Shown here one piece after another: positions 32,041 through 43,400 of a DNA stretch of 58,718 nucleotides. Origin of the DNA: Algoriphagus sp. (GTDB taxonomy: Bacteria > Bacteroidota > Bacteroidia > Cytophagales > Cyclobacteriaceae); NCBI GenBank assembly GCA_018336015.1, contig JAGXQZ010000041.1, positions 1-58,718 of the forward strand, read 5' to 3'. Position numbers and translations under genes: made by a program. A model generated the notes under the pieces. The model searched no databases. It saw only the letters and a program-made list of their open reading frames with translations, and was not told the DNA's origin. How positions within the stretch are numbered: position 1 is the first letter of the stretch; each line of letters opens with the position of its first letter.

Positions 32041-34578
32041 ATGGAAGCAAAATTTTCGAACAGAGTCAAAGAGGTGATCTCTCTCAGCCGCGAAGAAGCC
32101 CTTCGTCTGGGACATGATTACATAGGCACAGAGCACCTCTTGCTTGGTATGATCCGAGAGGGAGAAGGTGTAGCTGTTTCCATTCTTAAGAAGCTTGGTA
32201 TTCCGCTGGATGAACTCCGCAATGCCATTGAAAGAGCGGTAAAAGGTACGGCCAACCACAACGTGAAAAACATGGCCAATATTCCATTGACCAGACAGTC
32301 TGAAAAAGTACTGAAGATAACCTATCTCGAGGCCAAAATATTTAAAAGTCAACTGATCGGTACCGAGCATTTGCTTCTATCTATCCTGCGTGATGAGGAC
32401 AATATCGCAACTCAGATTTTAAATAAGTTTGAAGTAAGCTACGACACCATCAAGGATATGCTTGAAATGCAGTCCGATGCCGGTTCTATGCCAAAAGCGA
32501 GGGCTGAAGCAGAAGACGGTGATGACGATGGATCCAAGCTTTTTGGTTCTTCTAATCCTGGCGGCGGTGGTGCTGCTTCCAAGCCGGGCGCAGAAAAATC
32601 CAGAACCCCTGTTTTGGATAACTTCGGTCGCGATCTCACCAAAATGGCAGAAGATGACAAGCTTGATCCCATTATTGGACGTGAGAAAGAAATCGAACGC
32701 GTCGCTCAGATTTTATCCAGAAGAAAGAAAAACAACCCGATCCTGATCGGTGAACCCGGTGTAGGAAAGACAGCGATTGCTGAAGGTCTTGCACTGAGAA
32801 TAGTTCAGAAAAAAGTGTCCCGCGTTTTGTTTAACAAGCGTGTGGTGACACTGGATCTAGCTTCTTTGGTCGCAGGTACCAAATACCGAGGTCAGTTTGA
32901 AGAGCGAATGAAAGCCGTGATGAACGAGCTTGAGAAATCTCCAAATGTGATCCTTTTCATCGATGAATTGCATACCATCGTCGGTGCCGGCGGAGCTTCA
33001 GGTTCCTTGGATGCTTCCAATATGTTTAAACCGGCCCTTGCACGTGGAGAAATCCAATGCATCGGAGCCACCACACTCGATGAATACCGTCAATACATTG
33101 AAAAAGACGGTGCGCTAGCCCGTCGTTTCCAGATGGTGATGGTGGATGCTACCTCTCCAGAAGAGACCATCCAGATTTTGAACAACATCAAAGACAAGTA
33201 CGAGGATCACCACAATGTGGTCTACACTCCTGCAGCCATTGAAGCTTGTGTGAAATTGTCTGACCGATATATTTCTGACCGATTCCTTCCGGATAAAGCT
33301 ATTGATATCTTGGATGAAGCGGGCGCAAGAGTGCATATCAACAATATACATGTACCTGAGGAAATCCTGAAGCTGGAATCTGAAGTGGAAAATATCAAAG
33401 CGGAGAAAAACCGTGTGGTAAAATCCCAGAAATACGAAGAAGCAGCACAGCTAAGAGATAAAGAAAAGAAACTTCTAGAGCAGTTGGAAACTGCCAAAAC
33501 CAGATGGGAGGATGAAAGTAAATCCAAACGATTTACAGTAGATGAAGATCATGTGGCTGAGGTAATCGCCATGATGACCGGAATCCCTGCCAAGCGAATC
33601 GCTCAAAATGAAGGCAACAAGTTGCTCAATATGGGTGAAGAGCTGAAAGGAAAGGTTATCGGTCAGGAAGAAGCGATCAAAAAACTGACTAAAGCCATCC
33701 AGCGTACTCGAGTAGGTCTGAAAGATCCTAAAAAGCCAATCGGTTCATTTATATTCTTAGGACCAACAGGCGTAGGTAAGACAGAGCTAGCCAAGACTCT
33801 TGCCACATACTTGTTTGACAAAGAAGATTCCTTAATCCGAATCGATATGTCTGAATACATGGAGAAATTCTCTGTATCCAGGTTGGTGGGAGCGCCTCCA
33901 GGCTATGTGGGCTATGAAGAAGGCGGTCAGCTGACGGAAAAAGTAAGAAGAAAGCCCTACTCCGTTGTATTGCTTGATGAAATCGAAAAAGCTCACCCGG
34001 ATGTATTTAACATTCTTCTTCAGGTGCTCGATGATGGAATCCTGACAGACGGATTGGGAAGAAGGGTGGATTTCAGAAATACCATCATCATCATGACGTC
34101 CAATATCGGGGTGCGTGACCTCAAAGACTTTGGTGCGGGTATTGGTTTTGCCAATCGTGCCAAGCAGGAAGGAATGGACGACATCATGAAGTCTACCATT
34201 CAGTCTGCTTTGAAAAAGGCTTTCAGTCCAGAATTTCTGAATCGTTTGGACGATGTGGTCGTGTTCAACTCACTCACCAAAGAGCATATCTTTAAGATCA
34301 TCGACATCAGTTTGGGCAAGTTGTTCAGAAGAATCACAGAGCTTGGGTACAAAATTGAATTGACTGAAAAAGCGAAAGACTTCTTGGCAGAAAAGGGTTA
34401 CGATCAGCAGTACGGAGCACGTCCTCTGAATCGAGCCATCCAGAAATACTTGGAGGATGCCATCGCTGAGGAAATTCTGAAAGGAGACCTGTCTGAAGGT
34501 GATGTAATTACAGCGGATTACTCTGGTGAGGGAACTGAGCTTAGCATCACGGTTCAAAAGAAAGAAAAAGCAGATTAA
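32041..34578 (+). CDS. clpC: ATP-dependent Clp protease ATP-binding subunit ClpC
   Basis: The 845-residue Hsp100 unfoldase has a duplicated Clp N-domain (about 1-145), first AAA+ module with GEPGVGKT (from residue 237), a coiled-coil middle domain with UVR-like [14 protein letters not shown] near 465, and the second AAA+ module with GPTGVGKT (from 574). It unfolds proteins and feeds them to ClpP, mostly for protein quality control and regulated turnover. The order of domains and the UVR motif distinguish ClpC from ClpA and ClpB. A 53-residue acidic/Gly-rich linker ([19 protein letters not shown]) follows the N-domain. The gene is monocistronic, between two hairpins. Confidence 0.96.
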   Translation: MEAKFSNRVKEVISLSREEALRLGHDYIGTEHLLLGMIREGEGVAVSILKKLGIPLDELRNAIERAVKGTANHNVKNMANIPLTRQSEKVLKITYLEAKIFKSQLIGTEHLLLSILRDEDNIATQILNKFEVSYDTIKDMLEMQSDAGSMPKARAEAEDGDDDGSKLFGSSNPGGGGAASKPGAEKSRTPVLDNFGRDLTKMAEDDKLDPIIGREKEIERVAQILSRRKKNNPILIGEPGVGKTAIAEGLALRIVQKKVSRVLFNKRVVTLDLASLVAGTKYRGQFEERMKAVMNELEKSPNVILFIDELHTIVGAGGASGSLDASNMFKPALARGEIQCIGATTLDEYRQYIEKDGALARRFQMVMVDATSPEETIQILNNIKDKYEDHHNVVYTPAAIEACVKLSDRYISDRFLPDKAIDILDEAGARVHINNIHVPEEILKLESEVENIKAEKNRVVKSQKYEEAAQLRDKEKKLLEQLETAKTRWEDESKSKRFTVDEDHVAEVIAMMTGIPAKRIAQNEGNKLLNMGEELKGKVIGQEEAIKKLTKAIQRTRVGLKDPKKPIGSFIFLGPTGVGKTELAKTLATYLFDKEDSLIRIDMSEYMEKFSVSRLVGAPPGYVGYEEGGQLTEKVRRKPYSVVLLDEIEKAHPDVFNILLQVLDDGILTDGLGRRVDFRNTIIIMTSNIGVRDLKDFGAGIGFANRAKQEGMDDIMKSTIQSALKKAFSPEFLNRLDDVVVFNSLTKEHIFKIIDISLGKLFRRITELGYKIELTEKAKDFLAEKGYDQQYGARPLNRAIQKYLEDAIAEEILKGDLSEGDVITADYSGEGTELSITVQKKEKAD

Positions 34579-34602
34579 GCTTTAATATTTAAGCCTAGCA
34601 AA

Positions 34603-34634
34603 AGCCTTGGAGCGTAAAACTTCCGAGGCTTTTT
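34603..34634 (+). terminator. Terminator after clpC
   Basis: AGCCTTGGA-10 nt-TCCGAGGCT with TTTT after it: a nine-pair stem with one G-T wobble, 25 bp downstream of the clpC stop. Confidence 0.75.
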
Positions 34635-34657
34635 CATTTTGAGAAAGTTCTGGGTAT

Positions 34658-35128
34658 TTACTTGCTGAAAAACAATCGGGTGATGAAAATGCCCTTACCA
34701 TCCTCCGTTCCTGCGTTACTTTCTACTCCGGAAGTCACAAATGTCAATTTCCAACCTTGCATCAACATACTGTTGATTTTGGAGGCAATAACGGCATCAT
34801 TGGAGGCAATATTTTGAAAATTGATCCCCGCAGCGCTGAAGAAGTTCAGCAATTTGGTTTCTTCCAATTCATTGACTTTGATGTCTTCCCGGTCTATTTC
34901 TTTTTGGCTGCTTGTTTTCCCGTCCGTACGTTGAGTCGTAAATAGGCTGGCATCGACTTGGGTCTGACTATCGATGATTCGGCTTCGACCTAGCCCCATG
35001 GGTACGATGGATTCCACGATGGTCACCACTTTAAATTCTCCCGGAAAGGAAGCCTGTGAAGTTTCTTGGGCTTGGGCGACAGATGCCACTAAAGCCGCCC
35101 AAAAGATCAGTGCAAGTATTTTTTTCAT
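34658..35128 (-). CDS. Secreted protein of unknown function
   Basis: The 156-residue protein has a clear Sec signal peptide cleaved near AQA-Q (about residue 20). The mature part begins ETSQASFPGEFKVVTIVESIVPMGLGRSRII and ends with INSMLMQGWKLTFVTSGV...FITRLFFSK. No domain is recognised. It carries no lipobox, so it is probably periplasmic or secreted. The gene is alone between clpC and the metallo-hydrolase gene, 69 bp from the latter. Confidence 0.72.
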   Translation of the reverse strand: MKKILALIFWAALVASVAQAQETSQASFPGEFKVVTIVESIVPMGLGRSRIIDSQTQVDASLFTTQRTDGKTSSQKEIDREDIKVNELEETKLLNFFSAAGINFQNIASNDAVIASKINSMLMQGWKLTFVTSGVESNAGTEDGKGIFITRLFFSK

Positions 35129-35196
35129 AGCGATGAGATAGATAGAGGTTTTGTTTTATCCAGCTGATACGATCAAGGTTTTATTCATGTTGGGTT

Positions 35197-36594
35197 TTAA
35201 ATTCCCTCGAAAAGAACAAATGACTCCAGGTATTGAGGGATTACCGTATTCCAACCCAATTCATTTTTAAGCTTGGATGCCAATGTCTCTGCGCTTTCCT
35301 TTTCGCCATGCACTACAAAGGTTAACTTGGGCTTTTCGCAAAATCCTTCTGCCCAATCTATTAATTCCTCTTGGTCTGCATGAGCGGAAAGACCTTCAAT
35401 AGAATAGATTTTGGCTTTTACAGGGATGTCATGTCCATAGATTTTTAAGGTAGGTTCGCCTTCAAGGAGTCTTCTTCCCCTTGTGCCTTCTGCTTGGTAA
35501 CCCACCACGATAACTCCATTTTTTTCATGAGGTAAATGGTGAAAGAAGTGATGCAGCACTCGCCCTCCAGTGGCCATGCCACTGGCAGACACGATGATGG
35601 CATTTCCCTTATAGTCATTGAGTGACATGGATTGTTCTTGCTTTTGAAAATACCTCAACTGAGGATGCTTGAATGGATGATGCTCTTCTTCGAGCATGGC
35701 ACTTAATCGGTGGTCTGCATGATAGTCCAGGTATAGTCTAGTGGCGTCAATGGCCATCGGGCTGTCCACAAAAATCGGGACTTTGGGGATCTTTCCTTTT
35801 TCCATCAACTGATAGAGATGATACATGAGCAATTGCGTCCTACCAACCGCAAAAGCAGGGATAATGACCATTCCTCCTCGGTCAAAAGTGTCCCGAATAG
35901 CTCTGGCGAGGTCTTCTTCAGGTTTTTGAACCGGTGATTTTCTGTCGCCATAAGTGGACTCAATCCATAGAATATCTGCTTTTGGAATTCGGGTAGGTGG
36001 GTACAAAATAGGGTCTTTGTATCTCCCCAAATCGCCTGAAAACACCAGTCTTTTGGTTTGATGTTCTCCTTTGATGACAAATTTGACAATGGAAGCACCC
36101 AAGATATGCCCTGCATGAAAGAAGGTCACGGTGACAGCAGGATGGATGGAAAAGGGAGTTTCAAATGGCTGTGGGACGAGTAGAGGAAAGACAGATTCAG
36201 CATCTTCCATGGTGTAAAGAGGCTGAGGATCTTCGTGTCGAGAGTATCCTTTTTTGCGAGCAAATTCCGCTTCTTCTTCTTGGAGTTTTCCTGAGTCGAG
36301 CAGAAGAATTTTGGCAAGATCGGCAGTGGCTTTTGTACAATAGATCGGTCCATTGAAGCCTTGCTTGACCAGTTTGGGAAGGTATCCGATGTGGTCCAGG
36401 TGTGCATGAGTCAGTACAATAGCTTCCAGATCCGCCACCGGCATGGGGAATTTATCCCAGTTGAGTTCTCTTAAGGCTTTTGGACCTTGGAAGAGGCCGC
36501 AGTCCACCAGAAATTCGAAATCTCCAAGGTCAATCAGGTATTTGGAACCGGTCACTACGCCGGATCCTCCTAAAAATTTGGCTGTAATATTCAT
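35197..36594 (-). CDS. Metallo-beta-lactamase/beta-CASP nuclease-like hydrolase (RNA-processing type)
   Basis: The 465 residues have the MBL fold with zinc-binding HAHLDH (63-68), then the beta-CASP domain with SPMAIDAT and the C-terminal RMMBL motif with GLSAHADQEELIDWA. Proteins of this architecture are the bacterial CPSF-73/YciF-like group, and several are exo- or endoribonucleases. All zinc ligands that I can follow are present. The TTHS-type substrate remains unknown. It follows pspC, with a terminator hairpin between the two genes. Confidence 0.88.
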   Translation of the reverse strand: MNITAKFLGGSGVVTGSKYLIDLGDFEFLVDCGLFQGPKALRELNWDKFPMPVADLEAIVLTHAHLDHIGYLPKLVKQGFNGPIYCTKATADLAKILLLDSGKLQEEEAEFARKKGYSRHEDPQPLYTMEDAESVFPLLVPQPFETPFSIHPAVTVTFFHAGHILGASIVKFVIKGEHQTKRLVFSGDLGRYKDPILYPPTRIPKADILWIESTYGDRKSPVQKPEEDLARAIRDTFDRGGMVIIPAFAVGRTQLLMYHLYQLMEKGKIPKVPIFVDSPMAIDATRLYLDYHADHRLSAMLEEEHHPFKHPQLRYFQKQEQSMSLNDYKGNAIIVSASGMATGGRVLHHFFHHLPHEKNGVIVVGYQAEGTRGRRLLEGEPTLKIYGHDIPVKAKIYSIEGLSAHADQEELIDWAEGFCEKPKLTFVVHGEKESAETLASKLKNELGWNTVIPQYLESFVLFEGI

Positions 36595-36617
36595 GAGGTT
36601 TGGGTTTAGAATAGAAG

Positions 36618-36652
36618 GTACAAAAAAAGAGGCACCGCTAGGCGCCTCTTTT
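36618..36652 (-). terminator. Terminator between pspC-like and metallo-hydrolase genes
   Basis: AAAGAGGC (36,626-36,633) and GCCTCTTT (36,644-36,651) form an eight-pair stem. On the minus strand it is followed by a T-run (T7), so it ends the padR-pspC transcript. Confidence 0.7.
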
Positions 36653-36675
36653 GGAATTTTAGGTGGTGATATTGC

Positions 36676-38625
36676 TTAATTTTTCATGAAAGGGGCATTC
36701 GTGAATTTGGATCGAGTTAGGCTATCTGCTTTGGCTTTGGTGGCCGAATCCAGCTCGGTCTTTTTTTCCTCATAGTCTTCCCAAGATTTTCTGTCGCCTT
36801 TTTCCCCTGGACAGGTAAGACAAATCAATCCGGCTTGGTTAAATACCCATACCGCCTCAGGTCGAACATCAGAAGAACGATAGCCATTATCGTAGATGGT
36901 GTTTCTCAGGATTTCGAGTAAGGACCTTTCCATGATGAAAGGTCTATCGTAAGGTATTTCCAAGGTGAGATCGATTCGCTGATCACGGAAGCTGTCCAGC
37001 GATCTGAGATCGTATCCCTCATCAAAGGTTACGACTGAATCCATTACTGAGTAGTTGTAAGTAAGTTTTTTGGCATTTTCCAAGGCCTCTTGCTTGGATC
37101 TCCCTCTAGCAAAGAATTCCTGTTTCAAGGAAATTACCGAGTCTTGTACTCCGATTATTCGAAGGTTGGCTTTATTGAAAAGCTCTTCATCTTCTATATC
37201 ATTGGCTTTCAAGATCAAGACACCTGAACTCACGGGAAGTGCAGCATTGGTCTCCAGGGTGTTTTCTTCTTTGAACTGGGCGACGATTTTTGGAATCTGG
37301 AAACCGGCAATCCCGATACACAGTAACCAAAGTGCCAATGCGACTAATCCAAATCTACCACCCACGAGGTTCTTCTGGGCTAATACACTCAAGCCTAAAA
37401 GCAGGATCACAATTCCCGGGATGAAAACCAATCCCAAGGAAGCTACCACTAGCCATACAGGTACTAAGTCAGTGAAAAGCTCAATTGGGAAATTGTCCAA
37501 AAATGCTCTGTAATCAGCATCAGTCACACCAAAGTATACTGCCAAGGCAAGTAATGGAGCGATGGTCAAGCATAATCCAAGGAAGAAAATGATCAGGCCA
37601 AACACTACCCTGATTACGTGGGCAATAAATCTGCCCAAAGGTCCCAAGGCCGAACCCACGGCATCAATCACTTTGCCCAATATCCGAAAAGGTGCCATTA
37701 GGATTTTCTTGGTAGATGACTCCGGTTGGGGAGGGATGGGATTGATGGTTTCTTTTATGGTCGAATCAATGCTATCCAGAGTGATTTCCCCGCCTTTCAT
37801 CTTGATTCGCTCCGTGATCGAGCTAGCTACAGGAGTGATGATCCAGAGGATCAGGTAGATCAATAAGCCTGAGCCTCCGGCGAAGGTCAAAATCACAAAA
37901 GCCAAACGAACATAAAGTGCCTCTACTCCGAAGTAGGCAGACAAGCCGCTCGATACCCCACCGATTACTTTGTCGTCCGGATTTCTGAAGAGCTTTTTGA
38001 TGTTTTTGTCCTCGACAACTTCGTAGGATACCGGAAGGATAACCCAAAGTACGATGTAGGCGATCAGGGTGAAAAAGCCAAAGCTCAGGCTGAATCTGAA
38101 ATTGTCAAAGGGGGTGATGTCCAGAAAATCGGGCCTGAAATTGATGTTGCCACTGAATAAAAGCAGAATGGCAATCAATCGTGTCCATAGCGGGTCAATG
38201 GAAAAGTAGTGGGCGATTCCTGCGCAGACGCCACCAAGGATTTTCTTAGTCTCCATCCGCATGAGTTTTTTGTAACCGCCTCCATCTTGACTAGGTGGGG
38301 TGACATACTTGTAGAAATCATCCTTTTCAGATTCTGCTGTCGGCTCTTCCACTTCTTCATCTACAGCATTGAAATCGGCGATGGTCCCCATTTTCTCAAT
38401 GAGCTTATCCACGTTTTCTGCGGTGATGACTTGTTTGTTGTTTTTGAGATTGGATAGGAAAATTTCAGCGATCCGGTTTTCGATATCTGAAATGATTTCT
38501 TTGCTGTCCTTGTACCCTGAAAAGTGCTTGTTGATGGCATCTAGGTATTTTCTAAGGGTGTCATATCCATCTTCCTCGATGTGGAATAGGATACCGCTGA
38601 TGTTGATACTTATAGTCTTTTTCAT
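36676..38625 (-). CDS. PspC-domain envelope stress protein with two PspC repeats
   Basis: The 649-residue membrane protein begins with a soluble helical domain (residues 1-115, EIISDIENRIAEIFLS). Two PspC domains follow, the first with KKILGGVCAGIAHYFSIDP (near 128) and the second with DKVIGGVSSGLSAYFGVE (near 217). Several helices come next, then a C-terminal soluble domain. PspC proteins sense or buffer envelope stress. The 23 bp gap to a PadR repressor gene upstream indicates an operon in which PadR controls it. Confidence 0.88.
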   Translation of the reverse strand: MKKTISINISGILFHIEEDGYDTLRKYLDAINKHFSGYKDSKEIISDIENRIAEIFLSNLKNNKQVITAENVDKLIEKMGTIADFNAVDEEVEEPTAESEKDDFYKYVTPPSQDGGGYKKLMRMETKKILGGVCAGIAHYFSIDPLWTRLIAILLLFSGNINFRPDFLDITPFDNFRFSLSFGFFTLIAYIVLWVILPVSYEVVEDKNIKKLFRNPDDKVIGGVSSGLSAYFGVEALYVRLAFVILTFAGGSGLLIYLILWIITPVASSITERIKMKGGEITLDSIDSTIKETINPIPPQPESSTKKILMAPFRILGKVIDAVGSALGPLGRFIAHVIRVVFGLIIFFLGLCLTIAPLLALAVYFGVTDADYRAFLDNFPIELFTDLVPVWLVVASLGLVFIPGIVILLLGLSVLAQKNLVGGRFGLVALALWLLCIGIAGFQIPKIVAQFKEENTLETNAALPVSSGVLILKANDIEDEELFNKANLRIIGVQDSVISLKQEFFARGRSKQEALENAKKLTYNYSVMDSVVTFDEGYDLRSLDSFRDQRIDLTLEIPYDRPFIMERSLLEILRNTIYDNGYRSSDVRPEAVWVFNQAGLICLTCPGEKGDRKSWEDYEEKKTELDSATKAKADSLTRSKFTNAPFMKN

Positions 38626-38648
38626 GATGCGTGTGTTGTCTTAGCCGA

Positions 38649-38978
38649 TCAATTCTTGGAAGTGATTTGAAGTGTGGAATTGACGAGGGCATTCCATGTT
38701 TCTGAGAGCGTGGCGAGGAATTTTTTACCTTCTTCTGTAATGGAGTAGTATTTTCTGGGAGGACCGGCTTCCGATTCTACCCATCGATAGGCGACCAGTT
38801 CGGCAGATTTGAGTCGGTTCAGCAAGGGATACAAGGTGCCTTCGACCACGATCATTTGGGCTTGGGTGAGTTCATCGATCAGGTCTGAGGTGTACACCTC
38901 GCCGCGTGAGATGATGTGCAGAATGCAAAACTCCAAGAGTCCTTTTCGCATCTGTATCTGTGTGTTGGCGACATTCAT
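38649..38978 (-). CDS. PadR-family transcriptional regulator
   Basis: The 109-residue winged-helix protein shows the PadR pattern: ILHIISRGEVYTSDLIDEL, then MIVVEGTLYPLLNRLKSAELV and the wing WVESEAGPPRKYYSITEEG. It is of the short PadR-s2 type with one C-terminal dimer helix. It heads the transcript with the PspC gene and probably represses it. This pair is frequent in Bacteroidota. The inducer is unknown. Confidence 0.9.
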   Translation of the reverse strand: MNVANTQIQMRKGLLEFCILHIISRGEVYTSDLIDELTQAQMIVVEGTLYPLLNRLKSAELVAYRWVESEAGPPRKYYSITEEGKKFLATLSETWNALVNSTLQITSKN

Positions 38979-39330
38979 GTGGCTTGTTTTTTAGGTGTTG
39001 GAAAAGGGCATGGTGCTTTTCCCTCGTGACCTTAAATGAAAAAGTAATACCAATCTTTACCAAGCTACCTTGTATTGCCTGATTCCTTGCCAAAAAGAGT
39101 GTGTATTTTTCTTTTCGAAGTTTGAAATGTGGCTCTATTGAAAATTGAGATACTTTTTGCTTTTGCCAGGCATGAAAAAAAAATCAAACTGCCTAGTTGA
39201 TGATTCTATTTAACCTGCTTGTTCATGTTCAACTACAGGACACTAAAGTGTCCGATCATGTACAATTTGGAGCAGGTAAATGCATTAAAAAGAGATAATA
39301 CTGAGGGTATTTTTGAAATTAAATTAATTT
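38979..39330. other. Divergent intergenic region padR / porV2 with a perfect palindrome
   Basis: The 352 bp region carries the promoters of two divergent operons. On the minus strand TTTG (39,094-39,091), a 23-base gap and TAGCTTGG (39,067-39,060) resemble a Bacteroidota promoter with one mismatch for padR. On the porV2 side, GGACACT-AA-AGTGTCC (39,238-39,253) is a perfect 16-base palindrome. No exact -7 box for porV2 is found. No gene is supported. Confidence 0.45.
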
Positions 39331-40464
39331 GTGGTTGTGAATTCAACGAGCGTGAGATTTTTAGGTGTCCTTCTCCTATTTCTAAGTGGAATTTCGGGTC
39401 AGCTGGTCTACTCCCAAAGCCTGACTCCGAAGTACTCCAATGAGTTTTTGAATATTGGAGTAGGCGCAAGGTCTTTGGCCATGGGGGGTGCGCAGGTTTC
39501 TTCTGTCAGAGATGTCACGGCAGCCTATTGGAACCCCGCCGCACTCACCTCCATCAGGCATCAGTATGAGTTTTCGTTGATGCATGCCGAGTACTTTGCC
39601 GGCATCGCTCAATACGACTATCTTGGATTTACCACACCTTTTGGCAATCAAAATCAAGTGGCTGTATCACTGATCCGATTTGGAGTAGATGATATCCCAG
39701 ATACCAGATTTCTATACGATGCTAATGGGGCTTTGAATTATGACAATATCCAATTTTTCAATGCAGCGGATTATGCCCTTTTACTCAGTTTTGGGAGAGA
39801 CATTTCCGACCGCCTCAAATTGGGGGCAAATGCCAAAGTCATTCATCGCAATGTGGGCAAATTTGCCCAGGCCTGGGGATTTGGGTTGGATATCGGAGGA
39901 ATTTACAGATCCAAGCAACTGACTTTTGGCTTGATGCTGAAAGATATCACCACTACTTACAATGCATGGGCCCATGATGCAGACCAAGTCAGAGCCGTCT
40001 ATGCGCAAACCAATAACGAAATCCCTATCAACACCGTGGAATTGACTCTCCCAAGAGCGATTGGGAGTATTTCCTATGACAGAAAACTGGGCTCTACCTT
40101 TTCTATGGTGGCTGCTTTGGATTTGGAGGCCACTTTTGACGGACCAAGAAATACCCTCATTTCTTCAGAGATGGTCAGCATCGACCCACGAATCGGATTG
40201 GAACTGGGATTTAAGAATTTGGCCTACTTACGGGCAGGGGTTCGCAATTTTCAGCAAATCAAGGATTTTCAAGGCAATACCTCGATGGATTTTTTACCAA
40301 GTGCAGGGTTGGGGGTGAGCATAACTGAACAAGTTCAGATTGATTACGCCTTATCTGATTTGGGTGACGTTTCCGAGAGTCCTTATTCACATGTTTTCAG
40401 TGTAAAGGTGCGATTAGAAAAGTTGGGAGAAGATGTTAGAAAATTTAAAGGATGGCAAGAATGA
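39331..40464 (+). CDS. porV2: PorV/PorQ-family type IX sorting protein (PorV2)
   Basis: The 377-residue outer-membrane beta-barrel has an N-terminal signal peptide ending near VYSQS. The FadL/PorV-like start FLNIGVGARSLAMGGAQVSSV...AAYWNPAALT is followed by alternating strands. PorV shuttles cargo of the type IX system from the translocon to the attachment complex. The 13-bp overlap with the PorU2 gene matches the paired PorV2/PorU2 arrangement. No ATG fits the N-terminus; GTG at 39,331 or 39,352 are the options. Confidence 0.83.
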   Translation: MVVNSTSVRFLGVLLLFLSGISGQLVYSQSLTPKYSNEFLNIGVGARSLAMGGAQVSSVRDVTAAYWNPAALTSIRHQYEFSLMHAEYFAGIAQYDYLGFTTPFGNQNQVAVSLIRFGVDDIPDTRFLYDANGALNYDNIQFFNAADYALLLSFGRDISDRLKLGANAKVIHRNVGKFAQAWGFGLDIGGIYRSKQLTFGLMLKDITTTYNAWAHDADQVRAVYAQTNNEIPINTVELTLPRAIGSISYDRKLGSTFSMVAALDLEATFDGPRNTLISSEMVSIDPRIGLELGFKNLAYLRAGVRNFQQIKDFQGNTSMDFLPSAGLGVSITEQVQIDYALSDLGDVSESPYSHVFSVKVRLEKLGEDVRKFKGWQE

Positions 40465-43400
40465 CTAGATTGATTCGGGTGGTTTGCCTGCTTTTGTTTT
40501 TTGGAGTAGGGACTCAGGTTCAGGCTCAAGACCCCATTTGGTATGACTATTCGCTGACTTATTATAAAATTCCTACCGCCAAAGACGGTATCTATCGAAT
40601 TACACCTGCTGTTCTTGCTTCCTCAGGTCTTAATCTGCAAAATCTAGATCCCAGGAATATTCGGGTTTTTCACCGGGGAAAGGAAGTGGCTATCCATATC
40701 GAAGGAGAGTCGGATGGAAAAGTGGATGCATCTGATTTCATCGATTTTTATGGAAGACGCAATGATGCGGAATTGGACAAAAAGCTCTATCGAAATTTCG
40801 ATAAAATCCCGAATCCTTATTTCAATACCTACACAGATACCACTGCCTTTTTTCTGACAGTCACTCCTGGTGTACCCGGTAAGCGGATGTTGGTACGAGG
40901 TCCTGCTGCTGTTACTAATCCTTTGGCAACGTCCTTTGAGACAGAGCAGCTTCAAGTCTTGGCTGACCAATATTCCTTAGGCATTGCATACACGTTGGGT
41001 TTTCGCAAGTCGGAATATGACCAAGGTCAGGGATGGATGGGAACCGTCATCACCAAAGGTGCACCTCGTGACCTTACTTTTTCAAACTTGGGTGCTTTGC
41101 TTTCTTCCGGATCGGCAACTCTGGAAATCGGTTTGGTTGGGAGATCCGAAAACCCTCATGCTGCAGTCATCAGTGCAGGGCCGCTTGCTACCAATCAAAG
41201 AGTATTGACGACTTCTTCTTTTCTCAATTTTGATTATCCTCAACTGACACTTCCCCTTCAGATGACCGACTTTAATCCTAACGGGACCTTGGTCGTCCGG
41301 GTCAATCCACAAGGAGCTCAGTCAACTGACAATATTTCGATCGCCTATGCCAAGATAAAGTTCAGAAAACCGGTTTCTAATGGCGATTTTGTTTCTCAAG
41401 TGATGATTTTTCCGGCGGGAAACCAGCGAGTAGTTATCAATCAGGCTCAGGAGAATTATGTTGCCTATGATGTCAGCGATCTTTTTTCAGCGCAAAAAGT
41501 ACAAGTCGTCAAATCAGGTACCACGGTGACTTTTCAAGGGGCAGTAACAGGAAAAGAAAGTTCCATTTGGGTTCAGCAGGAAAAAGCAGTCACTTCGGTC
41601 CAAAAGCTTACTCCTGTTCGATTCCGAAATTACCTTGCTCAAAAAGCAGATTTCCTGTTGGTGGGAGCCCGTGCTTTGGAAAAACCCACCTCCAAATTTC
41701 AAAATCCCCTGAAAAGCTATGCGGAGCATCGAGCATCACCATTGGGCGGGGGGTATGATACGCTTACCGTGAGGATGGAGGAGATTTATGATCAGTATGC
41801 CTATGGAGAAAAATCTCCGGTCGCACTTTATGAGTTTTTGAAAGCCTATTGGCCTGTACATAAACCCACCCATTTGCTTTTGGCTGCGAGGTCTTTAGCT
41901 GTTTTTTCACAAGGTAGATTGGGCAACGCGACAGTTTATTACCGTAATGCACCCCAGGCATTTGATTTTCAGGATTTGGTGCCCGTGGGAGGCTATCCTT
42001 TTTCTGACAACGTCTATGTCTTGGAAATCAACCCTGCCAAGCCAACCATACCGGCCATGGCAGTAGGTCGTATTCCTGCCAAATCTGCACAGCAGTTGGC
42101 TGATTACCTTGAAAAGGCCATAGAGAAAGACCAGGTGGGTGTATCTGAACCATGGCAAAAGGAATTGGTGCACCTCAGTGGTGGAGTTTCCGAATTTGAA
42201 CTGGAGCGCTATTTTAATTTTCTAAATGGATTCAAGACAATTGCAGAAGGTCCGTTTTTAGGTGGAAATGTGAGCACCTATCGTAAGAGGTCCAATTCGG
42301 TGATTGAAGCCATAGACATTACGGGTGATTTGAATGAGGGAAGGTCTATGCTGACTTTCTTTGGTCACGGTTCGCCCACCGTAATTGATATCGAAATAGG
42401 ATTTGCGTCTGATCCTACTTTAGGCTATGCCAATCGGGGAAAATATCCCGTCATGTTATTCAATGGCTGTGACTATGGAAGTGCTTATGGCACTACTTAT
42501 ACTCAGGGCGAAGATTGGGTGATAACTCCTCAAAAAGGAGCATCAAATATCATGGCGAATACCTCTATCGGTGTGGACGTGATCCTTAGACGTTATTCAG
42601 AGGCCTTTTACAAATACGCATTTTCTGATAGTACTACTATTCACCAGACTGTTGGGGAGATCAAGAGGAAATCCGAAGAGTTCTTTGTCACAGCATATGG
42701 TACTTCTCCTTTGAACTATTCTCACATGGAGCAAATGGTCATGCTGGGAGATCCTGCGGCCAGAATTTTCCCTGCTAATAAGCCGGATTACTCAGTCAAA
42801 CTGGAAGAAGTCAAACTTGAAACCTTTGACGGTTCACCTATTTCAGCGATTTCCGACAGTCTCAAGCTCAGCTTTGTCCTGAGAAATATCGGGATCACCG
42901 ATACCGATTCGATCAGATATAGGGTGGAGCGCAAACTCCTCGATGGAACCATCTTGACCTATGATCCGATCAAAATACCTTCTGTTTCAAGACTGGATAC
43001 CTTGGTTTTTTCAGTCCCTAATTTTCAGGTGGAAGCAGCAGGGGAAAATGTGTTCACCATCCTGATCAATGATGATCGAAAGGTCTCAGAAATGACTTTT
43101 GCCAATAATTCAGTAGCATTTACAGCCTTCATTCCATTGAGTGGGACTGTCAATTTATACCCAGTGGATTTTGGGATAGTCAAAGAAAAGGAACTCAAAC
43201 TTCTCACTCAGATACCCGGCCGAGTGGGAGATAATCGAACTATTATTATCCAATTGGATACAACAGCTCAATTCAATTCTGTCTTTAGAAAAGAACTGAG
43301 AGCTACCACAACTGGGGTAGTGGAATGGCCTGTGACACTTTTAACAGGTGCGGATTCCACAACCTATTTTTGGAGGACTAAATACCAAGATCCCCTTCCA

